From positions 18,960,041-19,024,040 of the forward strand of contig CM055093.1 of assembly GCA_029204225.1 (NCBI GenBank): a stretch of 64,000 nt of DNA, given 5' to 3'. Position 1 is the first letter of the stretch. Every line of letters begins with the position of its first letter. The notes under the pieces were generated by a model that saw only the letters and a program-made list of their open reading frames with translations, was not told the DNA's origin and ran no database searches. This document shows, in pieces, positions 32,067 to 43,563 of this stretch. The stretch is from Diphasiastrum complanatum (lineage: Eukaryota > Streptophyta > Lycopodiopsida > Lycopodiales > Lycopodiaceae). Both the position numbers and the translations under genes were made by a program.

Positions 32067-35000
32067 TCAGTACAAAGGCTTCTTTGTTCGCCTCTGGTGG
32101 ATGAGGTATCATGTAACATCTTCCATAAATGCAATTCTGTCAGTTTTCTTCAAGTCCTTGGGTGTGAAAAGGGATTTGTGGATGTCTGTTGACCAGTTTT
32201 GGTTGATCCACGCTTGGAATCTTCGCATCCAGGGATTGCCAAGGAATGATGCTCGATAGTAGACACGAGCTACTGGAAGCTGATCTTCAATTTTCTCTAA
32301 GGCTAACGCCTTATTTGGATCAAAGAATATTGGTGGGAGAAAATTATCCCACTTCGTTTCAATTCCCATTAAATACTCTAAGTGCCGGGCATAAGTGGCT
32401 GCTGCACGGACTGTTGGGTCAGGGCAGTTGAAATATTTATTAGAGAATTGGGTGAGAGCCCTTCGGGCATCTACATCCGTATTCCAACCATGCTCTGAAA
32501 ATATTGTCGGCCAATTACCGTTTTGGATGGTGATCTTGTCCAGAGGAGTGCCGCATACCGCCCATTTAAATCGTCGTGTGCATGGCAAGAAATGCACGTT
32601 CACTCTTAGTTGTTGTGGACTGGTCACATAGGCCTTGATGGCCACAGGGTCTTGTTCGAATAGTTACTATCGCCACTTTAATTGTGGTTGAAGGGCGGAA
32701 GTATCTGCAGCTCGTTGCCTTTTATTGTCTGCGCTGAAAATGATATCTGTCAGCCGCCTCTTAAGGACTCGTGGAGATACTTGAATAGGAACTCATTGAT
32801 TTCCTCCTCCACGAACTTTGGTCGTCAAATAGCGCAGCTGGTAGATATGGATCTTGAGCCACAAGATGTAGAGGCTTGGCCCTCCCCTTGGCTTTGGCTC
32901 GGACCCATATTCTGACTCAAATCCTGACCACCGGCATCGGCTACATCTCAATATTGATCTTACGCAGTTGGTCCTTCTTCCAGTTTGTCCTTTTCTTGGC
33001 TAGAGCTTGAGCTGATAGGGTCCTTCAAGGGTGGCGGTGGAATCATCACTGGGGTTGGTTGAGATTGCTACTCCATATTTTTCTGGCAGGCTTCAGAGCA
33101 TTCTTTGCATGCACCAACTCTTGCAATGTTGCACGTCGATAGTTGTCGAATTCGGCCTAGTACTTGGTGAATGTGTCTGTATACATTTGCACTTGTCGTC
33201 GGAGTAGATCCACCTGGGCTTCAATGAGGGGTCTGTTGGCAGGTGCAGTTGGGTCAAGCATGTCATTTTCTCTGCTTGTAGGGTTGTCATCTCTGCTTCC
33301 AGACGTTGGTTTGTTTTCAGTACTAAAATCTATGCCTGGAGCGGAGTGAGGCGTTGCTATAGCTGTTGCTGGATCTTCTGGACCTTGGTCTGAGTGTCCG
33401 TAGTAGATTTGGATAGGGCTGTGACATACCCTTGGAGATCCGCTTCATATTTCTTGAGCTTTTTCACCTCAGCTTTTTCTGATTGTTCATGTTGTTGGGT
33501 GATCAGCAACTCTTGTTGTAACTGATTGATCTCGGCTCGCAGCTGGGTGTTGCTCATTGCTAACTCCAATACACGACCGTCTAGCTTTGTCTTTGCAACT
33601 GCCTGGACATAAGTTCCCAAGGGTTGGTAGGCTGTCATGATATCCATAGGACCGGCCGGTACACTGGTAATAATAGGGGCTTGCTGTGTGGAGGCCTCGA
33701 CGACGTGTACTGTGTTGTCATTGTCTTCGATAAGTTTCTCCGGAGATTTCATGCCATCATGTGCGGTGGGGTCAACACGATCTGGCAAAGGTACGAACAC
33801 TTTTTGTACAAATGCGTCATTAGACAATGGTTGGTCACCCTCGGCAGTCTTTACTAAAGAGGTGGGGGGTGTGACAAAATTGGAAGTGGCAACGAGGGTG
33901 AGAACAAATTGTTCAAACAAAGGAACGAGATGAATAGAGGGAAATTGGAAGGTGGAATCGAAAATAGAAGGAGAAGAGGGGGTGAAAGACCTTGGCACAG
34001 TGGTGAGAGGTTGATGAGATGCATCCATGCCAGAGTGTCAGGAGAAAGTTGGGAATCAGAGGGATTGATCTGGAAGAGAGGGTGGCATGTGAAAACAGGG
34101 AGAATGGAAGAAGCGATTGTGATGGATGGGGTGGAAGAGGATGAAATAGCAACAAATGCAGTTTGTACAGATGAAAGAGAAACGGAAGCAGAAGCAGCAA
34201 TGGAGGGTTGAACAGAAGAGAACATGGTGGCAATCGAAACAGAAGTGGTTAGTTGTGGGGTGGTGGTGCAGCGTCTGGTAACAGGGGGAGACGATGAGGA
34301 GGGGACAACTCCACACATTCTCTTGCTGGCTATTGTGTCAGTAACTGTAGTTTGGGTGGAAGTGGATGCGATAGATAGAGGATAAAGGTTAGTATGGGAA
34401 AAATTGGCAGATAGAATGTTGGATCGGTGAAACCCACGTACCCTCATCTCGAGAAGTGCACAGGCAAAGTTACACAGCAGGGGTCCTGCTGCAATATGGT
34501 CACATGTGTTAGGTTTGATAGAGATAGTTAGTTCGTGAAACAGAAAAGTATGCCAATCATATGGTGCTACTATGGGGCCGGAAAATCCCAAGAAGGACTC
34601 CACAATCTGGTTGAGTAGCTTGGATTGGATACGGTCCTTGCGAAATGTTGAAACAACCAGAAAGCTGTTCAACAAATGCACAGTTGCCTGGATTATTGGG
34701 TCCGTGAAACCTCTATCAGGTACCTGTTGTTAGTTTGGATCGGGATTTCAGGGGTAGTCTGGGTTACAAAGAGTTTGATCAGGCTCTTAGTCTGGTGGTG
34801 GGAGATAGGTTGGCAATCATCGAACATTATGCCTATGGTGACCATGGAGTCTACGTTAATCCGTACCTTGTACGTGGTACCTCAGTACATGAAGTAGAAA
34901 CATGACTTTTGCGCGTCCCAAGAAGCGTAAGCGTGAAGGGCAAGTTCCATGTTAATGTCAAAACAGAAAAGCATTGGATAAAAATCCATTGCTTCAAGAA

Positions 35001-35133
35001 GAGGACCAACAGTCTGAAGCCAAAGTTTTATCAAGGCGTCAGAAGGCAAAGCCCAAATCTGAGTGACGGATGGCACTTCGCGCTAGATCACCTTCTTGGT
35101 GCCAGAGTTGTCAGAAGAGGAAGAGCAGGCCAT
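32067..35133 (-). pseudogene. ORF3 of Athila/Tat-like element, copy B
   Basis: About 1,020 codons from the start MACSSSSD to a TGA, in several frames. Order: N-terminal globular part (WLQTVGPLLEAMDF; LLNSFLVVSTFRKD; VAPYDWHTFLFHELTI; GPLLCNFACALLEM), a Ser/Thr/Pro-rich linker of about 150 residues, a coiled-coil-like segment rich in Gln, Glu and Lys (33357-33600), and a conserved C-terminal domain (FKWAVCGTPLDKI; DARRALTQFSNKYFNC; ARVYYRASFLGNP; AWINQNWSTD; HKSLFTPKDLKK). It lies between integrase and the 3' LTR, the place of the env-like ORF of Athila elements. I see no signal peptide or clear membrane helix. I do not recognise its fold, and function is unknown. Confidence 0.68.
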
Positions 35134-36319
35134 ATTAATAGTGTGAGGTTAAGTTTGTTAACAAAAAAAAGTTGGAAAAAGTAATAAAAACGGTAAAAAC
35201 AGTAAAGAGGTTAAAAAGTGAAAAACTGTAAAAATCGAAAGATGGATGGTGACAATGATGGTTCTGAGATTGGTGAGTGTAGATGATAGTTGGTAGGAAG
35301 TTTGGGAGCAAACGAAGAACTTGAAAATTTTGCTTGAAATTTCGGTAGAGCTTCGCTAGGTAAAGTGACAAATGACTCGAATTCTGCCCTTATATAGCGG
35401 AAATTAGAGTGCATATTAGGCGAAGTGCACTTTCCCCAGTTCAGTTCTAACCAAAATTTTGCATGGACCTTCTTCACACAATTCTAAGACCTTAGAGAAG
35501 TCTGTGAAGGTTCAGAAGGTGATTTGACAGCCCTGTGAATGTTCTTCAAGGGTTCAAACAGTCTACGAGGGTTCAACCCTCATAGGAGTTGATCTCTCGC
35601 ACAACTTATTTCAAATGTTAAATTTTTAAGATCAGACCCTATAGGTAGGCTAATTTCATTGCTCTGATTCCATTTATGCCCTCTACGAGAGTTGGCTTGC
35701 TGATCTTGATGCTCTGCAAAGGTTCTAAAGATACAGCCTTTATGAACTCTCATAAAAACTCAAATTTGATGATTTTTCCATCAATAACTCTCATAGAGAT
35801 TTTTATAGATGCATTTGAGTCAGATCTGGTGATTATCAAAGTTTCAAGAGTTAAATCCCAAGGGATCTCCAAAAATAAAAATAAAAAATACTGTTTTTGA
35901 GTGTTTCTTGATGAGATCTTGAGATTCTCTGATCCTTAACTCTTGCAGACTGGTATACCATTGCATCCAGTTCAAATATGACTATGGAGAGTTCTTTGGG
36001 ATTTTTTATGGACATTTGGTAGCTGATTCATCAGTCTAAGTAAATTTTGCCTTTATTTTGTCACATTTTCTTGAGATCGTTGTCTCTGATTTGCAAAAAT
36101 AGAGGCTGAGTGATGTAATCTGATGATCTGCTACCCGGTTGATCCTATCTGAATCTAGATCTTACTTGAATCTTGTCGGATGTTGTCGGATCTTATCAGA
36201 TCTTGCTAGATCTTGATGGATTTGGCTTGATCTGATTAGATTTTTTTAGATTTGGGTGTGATGACCTTGAAGATGGACTTTTTGTGACTTGTCATCACCA
36301 TCTCTGATCTGTTTCATTG
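35134..36319 (-). other. ORF3 leader and Pol-ORF3 spacer, copy B
   Basis: 35134-35545 matches the spacer of copy A (10220-10658), including a TTATATAAG-like motif near 35390. 36130-36245 is the GATCT-rich strip also seen at 10085-10215. Between them, about 35546-36120 has no counterpart in copy A. That extra part is rich in AACTCTCRYAGA words, as is 36590-36960 outside the element, so an insertion of about 560 bp is inferred. Confidence 0.5.
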
Positions 36320-36415
36320 TGGTGGACAATACTTGTGCAAACGGCTACCATTGATGGGCGTGTCAAAAGGCGTCCCATCTAACTTTTCGTGTTGCGCTAT
36401 ATCTAGCCTTACAAA
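36320..36415 (-). pseudogene. Integrase C-terminal scrap, copy B
   Basis: Minus strand encodes LDGTPFDTPINGSRLHKY, near-identical to the end of the integrase at 9990-10045. It is cut at about 36415, so nothing more of Pol remains on this copy. Confidence 0.78.
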
Positions 36416-37062
36416 TTAAAGTGATGTGGAAATTATCTATAGCTTGATTAGGGAGCTGGTTTATCTGTTTGCCTATGGCTGCTCCACACTTTCCACATGA
36501 ACTACCATGGTGCAGTGGACACTTGATATCCTTAATAAGTTTCTCTTGTAGGGTTTACAGGAGCTGTATCTGATATGGATATAGCTCTGGAAATCTCTGC
36601 AAAGGTTAACTCTCGCAAGAAGTAAAAATTTCACTGTCTGCGAGGGTTTAGGAACATTTTTTTGATCTTATCTTCACCAATAATTTATACTAACTCTCGC
36701 AGACTTCATCACTAATGTCTGAGGGTCTTTTTCTCACTGGAAACCTTTGCACTGGCACTTATACTGGGAACTAACTCTCGAAGTTTCTCTGTGTTCTGGT
36801 CTCATAGAGATGGAACTTCAGAGAGCTCTGCGAGAGTTCTTATGAAGATCTGAATTTTTTGGTTTTTTACAAGGGTTTTTTGAATTTTTTATGATTGTCC
36901 TCTAATTTTTCAAGATCTATTTGGAACTAACTCTTCTAGACTTCTATGCAGGTCTGGGACAATACCTTGGAGCTGCTGCCAATCATGCAAGGGTTGGTTC
37001 CCACTGGTTTCTCTTATGCCATCACCAAAGTTTATTACCGCCGATCGCTAGTTCACTATTAC
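36416..37062 (+). other. Region with AACTCTCGCAGA words and start of ORF O
   Basis: Direct and inverted copies of AACTCTCGCAGA-like words occur near 36605, 36640, 36695, 36770 and 36825. A candidate splice acceptor (TTCTATGCAG) at about 36952 precedes an open frame (VWDNTLELLPIMQGLVPTGF) that runs to the insertion point of copia L at 37062. Sequence beyond L (42046) carries another open frame. Confidence 0.4.
37058..37062. repeat. Target site duplication of copia L, left
   Basis: ATTAC directly left of the LTR. The identical ATTAC at 42041-42045 follows the other LTR, which defines copia L as one insertion. Confidence 0.85.
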
Positions 37063-37673
37063 TGCTGAATTCACATGTGTGGGACGCCCTACACGTGTAT
37101 TTTTGATCTCCTAAGTACAATAACACCATAAAGATCAGACTAGCATTGGTTGTCAATAGGAAAGCTGATCATACAAGCAACATTATTGTATTACAGGCAA
37201 GATCTGTCAACAAAACATAAGACAAAGCATCATAAATGCCTGTACTCAACTAGAGAGAGAAAATAGCAAGTACAAAACTCGTGGAGAGAGAGAGGGCACA
37301 AAGAGCTTGTCTCCAAATTTGCATTATACACAAATTTCATCATTTTCTCAATGAGAGTACATCACATATATATAAATCCATGGACTCTTCTCCTACTTTG
37401 AGTGAATTGGAGTTGTGGATCCACCTCTCAAGCTATCTAGACTTATCTAAGCCACCTCACTATGTCTAATTGTGCCACATAGTCTTTTGATGCATTAAAT
37501 GTGGCATGTGAAGTACAAATGGCAATTCCTATGGTAGCTCGAGTTTCTACTTCTACCTACCTTGAATCTTTTATTCTAAGATGGGTCTATACTAAGCCAA
37601 AAGAGCTTAATTCATCTTTGGCATTTTTAGGACCCATACTCACAACATTAGATATATTTTTCAATATTTTGAC
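37063..37673 (-). mobile_element. Copia L 3' LTR
   Basis: A 611-bp LTR. On the minus strand it runs from TGTCAAAATATTG to TTCAGCA (TG...CA). It contains TATATATAAAT near 37365-37376 and TTCACATGTGTG/TACACGTGTA boxes near the end. The U3 part is repeated in the 5' LTR fragment at 41690-42040. Confidence 0.85.
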
Positions 37674-37686
37674 ACTCCTCCTAAAA
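37674..37686 (-). other. Polypurine tract of copia L
   Basis: The minus strand reads ATTTTTAGGAGGAG next to the LTR start, like the tract of copia N at 47234-47245. Confidence 0.8.
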
Positions 37687-37692
37687 ATGTAT

Positions 37693-38570
37693 CTACTGTG
37701 GATCAAGCATTGATCTTGAGATAAGACCAAGATTAGACCTATGCTTCGAGAAGGCACTTTTGCAAAGTGGCTTTGTGAGAAGATCAGCAATACACGAAGA
37801 TGTGTCGACATCTTCTAAGTTGATTTCACCTCCAATGAGCTTTTCCCTTACAAAATGATGTGTCACTTCTATATGCTTGTTTCTTGCATGAAAAATAGGA
37901 TTGTTTGCAAGAGCTTGTGCCGATATGTTGTCACATTTGATCAAGGGAAGATCATCCTTTTTTATGCACTTTAGCTCCATGATTAACCTCTTGATCCAAA
38001 GCACCTCTTTAGTTGTTGTGGTGAGTGCTTTGTACTCGGCCTCACAAGATGATAGAGATATGATATCCTGCTTCTTTGAAAGCCAAGACACAAGATTGCC
38101 TCCAAGAAAGATAGTATATGCAGGATTTTTGATCCATTTTATCACTAGCAAAATCGGAATCTGAATAGCCAACAATGGTTAGATCTTCATTCTTGTACAA
38201 TAAACCATAATCTTGAGTAGAAGATACATATCTTAGAACTCTCTTGGCCATCTTCCAATGTTGGATCATGGGATCTTGCATAAATTTACTCAATTTGTGC
38301 ACACAATAGCTCAAATCGGGTCTAGTGATAGTAAGCCAAATTAAAGAGCCTATAAGACTCCTATAAAGTGTGATGTCCTCGAAGGATCTTTCATCACCTT
38401 TAGTAGGATCTTTTACATGTTGCTGCATGGGAGTATTTATGCCTTTACAACTTTGCATATCGAATTTTCTCAGCATAGAAAAGACATATCTAGATTGACA
38501 AATAAAAGCATACTCTTCATGAAAATCAATCTCAAGGCCCAAAATGTAATGGATCTCTCCTAGATCTTGC
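37693..38570 (-). pseudogene. Copia L RT connection and RNase H
   Basis: Two overlapping minus-strand frames. The first (38042-38572) has MQDLGEIHYILGLEIDF, YRSLIGSLIWLTITRPDLSY and VGYSDSDFASD (first RNase H Asp). The second (37693-38175) carries SWLSKKQDIISLSSCEAEYKA, DNISAQALANNPIFHARNKHIEV and the closing LTKPL. One frameshift near 38100 separates them. Confidence 0.88.
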
Positions 38571-39175
38571 ATTTTAAATTATTTTCCTAATGCATCTTTG
38601 GTTTCTTGGACTAGCATCAAACAACTTCCACTAAAAATAATGTCATCTACATAGATTAGGAGAATGACAATATTACTACCATCAAATTAGTACATAGAAG
38701 GATCATAGTCACTAAGCACAAATCCTGATGAAAGCAGAAAGTTGTTGAGTCTTGAATACCATGATCTAGGTGCTTGCTTTAAGCCATAAAGACTTCTAAA
38801 TAGCAAACACACCTTAGATTTATCATTGATAAATCCTTGAGGTTGTTCCATGTATATCTCCTCCTCAAGATAGCCATTCAAAAAAGCGTTGGAGACATCA
38901 AGTTGCAATAGTTTTCACTTAAAAAATAAGGCAAGAGAGATTATGATTCTTATTGTCACCATCTTTGCTAAAGGAGCAAAGGTTTCTTCATAGTCAAGGC
39001 CATATATTTGTGCAAAGCCTTTAGCACATAATCTTGCCTTGTACTTGTTGATGGAGCCATCATAATTGTACTTGATCTTGAACACCCACTTGCATCCAAT
39101 GATATGCATGTAAGGTGGTGGATCCACTAGCTCCCATGTGTGGTTGGTGATCAAGGCATCATATTCAATCTTCAT
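38571..39175 (-). pseudogene. Copia L reverse transcriptase
   Basis: Minus-strand [76 protein letters not shown] and LLIYVDDIIFSG (YVDD codons at 38642-38653, intact). Two or three stops interrupt the chain. Apart from these the enzyme looks complete. Confidence 0.88.
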
Positions 39176-40600
39176 GGCCTCATATCACTCCTTGGTATTG
39201 AGGGCTTCTTGAACATCTTTGGGCTCCTCATGAGAAACAAAATAAGCATAAGTGGAATCAAGATCCACTTGTTTTCCTTTGTCATCATAAGTGAGCCTCT
39301 TGGGCTCGGATCTCTCCCTCGTGGATCTTCTAGGAGTGAAAACCCGAGGACTTCCATCTTCAAATCTTGACTCCTCCACATGTTGATTGTCTTCATTAAC
39401 AATAGGTGATAGATTTGAGGTTGTTTGATCTCGGCCCCTCCAAGATTGGACTTTTCTTCTTCATGAAAAACTACATCTCTACTATCGATTACTTTAGAGG
39501 TAGAGAGCATGTAGATTCGATAGGCTTTCTTGTTGGATGAATATCCAACCATTACTCCTTTGCTTGCACAAGGATCATCCTTCTTTCTCGTTTCCAAGGG
39601 AATATGGACAAAGCATATGCATCCAAATACTATAAGGTGTTCAACCTTAGGTTTCTTCAAATAGAGTGCTTCATATGGTGACTTTCCTCCAAGTGCAACA
39701 TGAGGGAGTCTATTGAAAAGATAGTTTGAACAATTGATAGCCTCACCCCAAAAGTCTTTTGGCAAGGATGCCTCAATTCTAATGGTTTTGGCACATTCAC
39801 ACAGTGTTCTATTCTTTCTTTCAAGCACCCCATTTTGAGATGGTGTATATGCACAAGAAAACTCCCTTTTAATGCCTTCAAACTCACAATAATCATGAAA
39901 TTTATTGGAAGTGTACTCACCACCTCCATCACTTCTAAGAATCTTGATTTTGTAAGAAAATTGCTTTTCAACTAGAGCTTTGAACTTTAGGAAATAGTCA
40001 AACACCATAGATTTTGAAGCTAGAAGATATACCCAAGTAAATCTAGTGAAATCATCAATGAAAGTTACAAAGCAAGTAGCACCACCCTTGCTCTTAGAAG
40101 ATGAGAAGTGCACATCTGAGTGTATGAGCTCCAATGGATGTGTAGTCTTGATAGATGACTTTGAAAAAGGCTTCTTATGAGACTTAGATATGGCACAAGC
40201 CTCACATGGCTTGAAATTCTTGGAGATAAGATTAGGCAAGCCAATAGCTTTGGCTTTCTTGACCATGGACACCATAGAATTATAGTTAGGATGTCCCAAC
40301 CTTCTATGCCATAGTTCCTCCAAAGACATATGAGTAGCAAAAGCACTATCACAAGAGTCAACATACTATTTGGGATCAAGCTTGTAGATTCCACCATATC
40401 TAGACCCAAATGCAAGGATCTCATCATGCTTCTTGATTGTAGATGTATCAACATTGAAATTCACATCTAGTCCACTATCAAACAATTGCCCAACACTAAT
40501 AAGATTTTTTGTTAACTTGGGAACAAAAAGTACATTAGACAGAGAAAGAACTTTTGATGAAGAAAGCTTTAAGGTAATGGTCCCTATGCCTTCAATAGCA
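39172..40600 (-). pseudogene. Copia L integrase
   Basis: Main frame of 385 codons (40329-39172): LWHRRLGHPN and CEACAISKSH (zinc site), IHSDVHF (first Asp), LRSDGGGEYTS (second Asp), NGVLERKNRTLCECAK (with catalytic Glu), LPKDFWGEAI, and FGCICFVHIP. The upstream part (40330-40600) links protease and integrase. One stop near 40366 breaks the chain from protease. Confidence 0.88.
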
Positions 40601-41655
40601 CACTCATGATCATTTGCTGTGTAGATGGACTTCTTGAGGTGTCATGGATAAAAAAGAATACTTGGAGCTACACATATGTGAGGAAGCTCCACTGTCGATA
40701 TACCACAAACCATCCTTCTTGAAAGGTGATAAAGAAAAACTCGAGACCATGAGAGATCCCTCTCCATCACTTGCATGAGCATCTTCCTTCTCTTCATTAG
40801 AAATGTTGGCTTGCTTGAATTGACTTTTTTGCTTGAAGCAATTGGTGGCATAATGCCCTTCTTGCCACAAAAGAAACACTTGATGTTTTTCTTCTTCTTC
40901 TTGGATGTGAAAGCTTGAGAGGACTCACCCTCATCTCCTTTCTCCTTGGAAATAAGATTGTTCTTGCTTGAAGAGGATTGGTGTTGATTCTTACTTCTTG
41001 TCTTGTGCTTGTCTTTGGTAAAGAGAGTTTTACCATTAATGTTGAGAGACAATCTCTCCATTTTCAAGAGTTTATACTCTTGTCTTGATTCTTCAGAAAT
41101 GAGCACACTTTGGAGTGCTTCCAAACTTGGTAGCTCCTCCTTAATGGTATAACTCTGAACAAGGTTGTCATATTCCTCCTTTAACCCATTAAGTATGACT
41201 TGAACAAGTTCATTCTGGTTGATGGAGTCTCCTATGCATGACAATTCTCTATGGAGGTCTTTGACTCTCATTACATAAGCTGAGGCACATTCATCACTTC
41301 TCTGTACACTTTGAAAAATTTGGTTTCTTAGTGTTAAAAGTCTAGAAGTATTTTTTGCCTCATAGATAGGCTTGAGGGTATCCCAAGCATCTTTGGCATT
41401 AGTACAAGCACCATTTTCTCTTAAGATGTCATTTGAGACATTCATCTTAATATAATGCAGAGCCATCCTGGCTCTCTTTTTGTACTTTGGAATTTCTTGA
41501 GGAATTTGTGGTTCTTCTTCAATGCCAAGTACAATATCCATCACACCTTGTAGTATTAAGACAGATTCCATTCTAACCTTCCAAATTGAGTAATTGGAGG
41601 TTGACGATCTTTCAATTGCTTCTAATAGAAAGACACCCATTGAAGTCATAAACAA
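40601..41655 (-). pseudogene. Copia L Gag and protease
   Basis: The minus-strand start MFMTSMGVFLLEAIERSS matches the starts of K (20668) and G (57520). UBN2 core, Lys-rich linker and CCHC knuckle (CFFCGKKGHYATNC) follow. A frameshift lies inside the knuckle. The protease motif WYIDSGASSHMC is read in the second frame (40610-40879). Gag begins only about 35 bp from the LTR fragment, so leader and primer site are deleted. Confidence 0.87.
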
Positions 41656-41689
41656 TGATGGAAATAAAAAAAGATGGATGGAAGAATTG

Positions 41690-42040
41690 CTTATCTCACT
41701 TTCATCATCTCATCAATGAGAGTACATCACATATATATAGATCCATGGACTCTTCTCCTTCTTTGAGCTGAATTGGAGTTGTGGATCCACCTCTCAAGCT
41801 ATCTAGACTTATCCAAGCCACCTCACTATGTCTAATTGTGCCACATAGCCTTTTCATGCATTAAATGTGGCATCTGAAGTACAAATGACAATTCCTATGG
41901 TAGCTCAAGTTTCTACTTCTACCTACCTTGAATATTTTATTCTAAGATGGGTCTATACTAAGCCAAAAGAGCTCAATTCATCTTTGGCATTTTTAGGACC
42001 CATACTCACAACATTAGATAGATTTTTCAATATTTTGACA
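41690..42040 (-). mobile_element. Copia L 5' LTR, U3 part only
   Basis: About 350 bp matching 37334-37673, with the same TGTCAAAATATTG start at 42040. U5, primer-binding site and leader are gone. The loss is internal, because the outer end and the target duplication are intact. Confidence 0.83.
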
Positions 42041-42045
42041 ATTAC

Positions 42046-42420
42046 TACTGCCATGGACATCATTTTCAAAACACATCCTAAACTAGTGCTACCAGTTTTA
42101 CAATCCTTTGTTGTTAGATCTCAGATTGACGGATCACTCCAATTTGATTGTTTAGTCATTCAAACAGATCTTTGTCATGAATTCATTCAAAATATTGATG
42201 AAACTGATGACAAACCTACTTGTAGTATTGTCCGTAATCAGGAGATTGTTATTACTGAGAGTTTTTATTGTCGTGCATTAGGCTTGCCTACTGATGGCAC
42301 AATTCAAGCTACAAAGCCCGACTACATTACTAGAAGTGGAGCTTTTCAAGAGGAAGCATACCTTGAGAAGAGGGGATATAAACTCTCTTATATCAGAGAC
42401 CCAAATCTCAAGAGTTTTGT
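42046..42420 (+). CDS. Unknown ORF O, fragment beside copia L
   Basis: Plus-strand open frame of about 125 codons after the right target duplication: AMDIIFKTHPKLVLPVLQSF, IQTDLCHEF, QEIVITESFYCRALGLPTDG and EEAYLEKRGYKL. The ITE.FY.ALGLPTDG block resembles the Gag-like N-terminal proteins of some plant retroelements, by memory of their general look. Empty-site reconstruction does not put it in one frame with 36952-37062, so a further change is needed. It is cut by copia M at about 42425. Confidence 0.45.
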
Positions 42421-42424
42421 TTGC

Positions 42425-43563
42425 TTCGCTCTTGTTTCAATCTTCTTACTGGAGCAAGAGTATGCAATGACTCGCTCCCTCACAAAATGATATTGTATCT
42501 CAATATGCTTGCTCCTAGCATGAAAGATGGGATTGGATGCCATTCTTTGGGCTGATTGATTGTCACAAAAGATGATTGGGCTCTTTGAAAAATCCAGCAA
42601 GTGAAGATCCTTGATCATCCTCTTGATCCATACCATCTCCTTTGTGCAATGTGTAAGAGCTTTGTACTCGGCCTCACTAGACGACAATGAGATAGTGGCT
42701 TGTTTCTTTGACATCCATGATATAGCTCCATCACCTATGAAAATACAATAAGAACTAATGGATTTCCTATCCATTATATCTCCAGCATAGTCCGAATCTG
42801 AAAATCCAAAAATATTAGGTGATGATCCCTCATACAATATGCCAAAATCTCGAGTTCCAATGATGTACCTCAAAACTCGCTTTCCTAGCTTCCAATGCTC
42901 CTCACTAGGATCTTGCATGAATTGACTAAATCTTCCAACACAATAGCTTAGATTAGGTCTAGTAATGGTTAGATAGATGAGTGAACCAACTAGCTTTCTA
43001 TAGAGAGTAATGTCCTTGAAGGATCTTTCATAACCTCTTATAGTAAGCTTTACACGAGACTCCATAGGTGTATCAATTGCTTTTGCATCTACCATATGAA
43101 ATCTTTCTAGAATAGAATTAGCATACTTCTCTTGACAAATGAAAGTAGATTGAGAAGATCTAATGACTTCTATTCCTAAAATGTAATGCAAATTACCAAG
43201 ATCATGCACCTCAAACTCCTTCTTAAGAGCATTCTTGATATCCTCCACATCTTGATTGTCTTCACCACTCAAGATGATATCATCCACATAGATTAGCAAG
43301 ATGGTAACATCATTTCCAGCAAACCTATAATAAAGTGAATGATCATACTCACTCATAACAAAGCCTTGAGAGAGTAAAAAAGTGTTAAGCTTAGCATACC
43401 AACTCCTTGGTGCTTGCTTAAGGCCATACAAACTCTTTTGTAGAAGACACAGATGATTTGGCTTTGTTGATGAGATGTAGCTCTCGGGTTGCTCCATGTA
43501 TACTTCCTCCTCAAGATCACCATTCAAGAATGCATTGAAATGTCCATTTGCCATAGATCCCAT
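42425..43563 (-). pseudogene. Copia M reverse transcriptase (second half) and RNase H
   Basis: 391-codon minus-strand frame, unusually intact: [48 protein letters not shown] (YVDD codons at 43279-43290), YILGIEVI, YRKLVGSLIYLTITRP, FSDSDYAGD, ISLSSSEAEYKALTHC and FHARSKHIEIQYHFVRERV. All four RNase H acidic positions I can locate are present. The end is replaced by unrelated residues where it meets ORF O. Confidence 0.88.
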
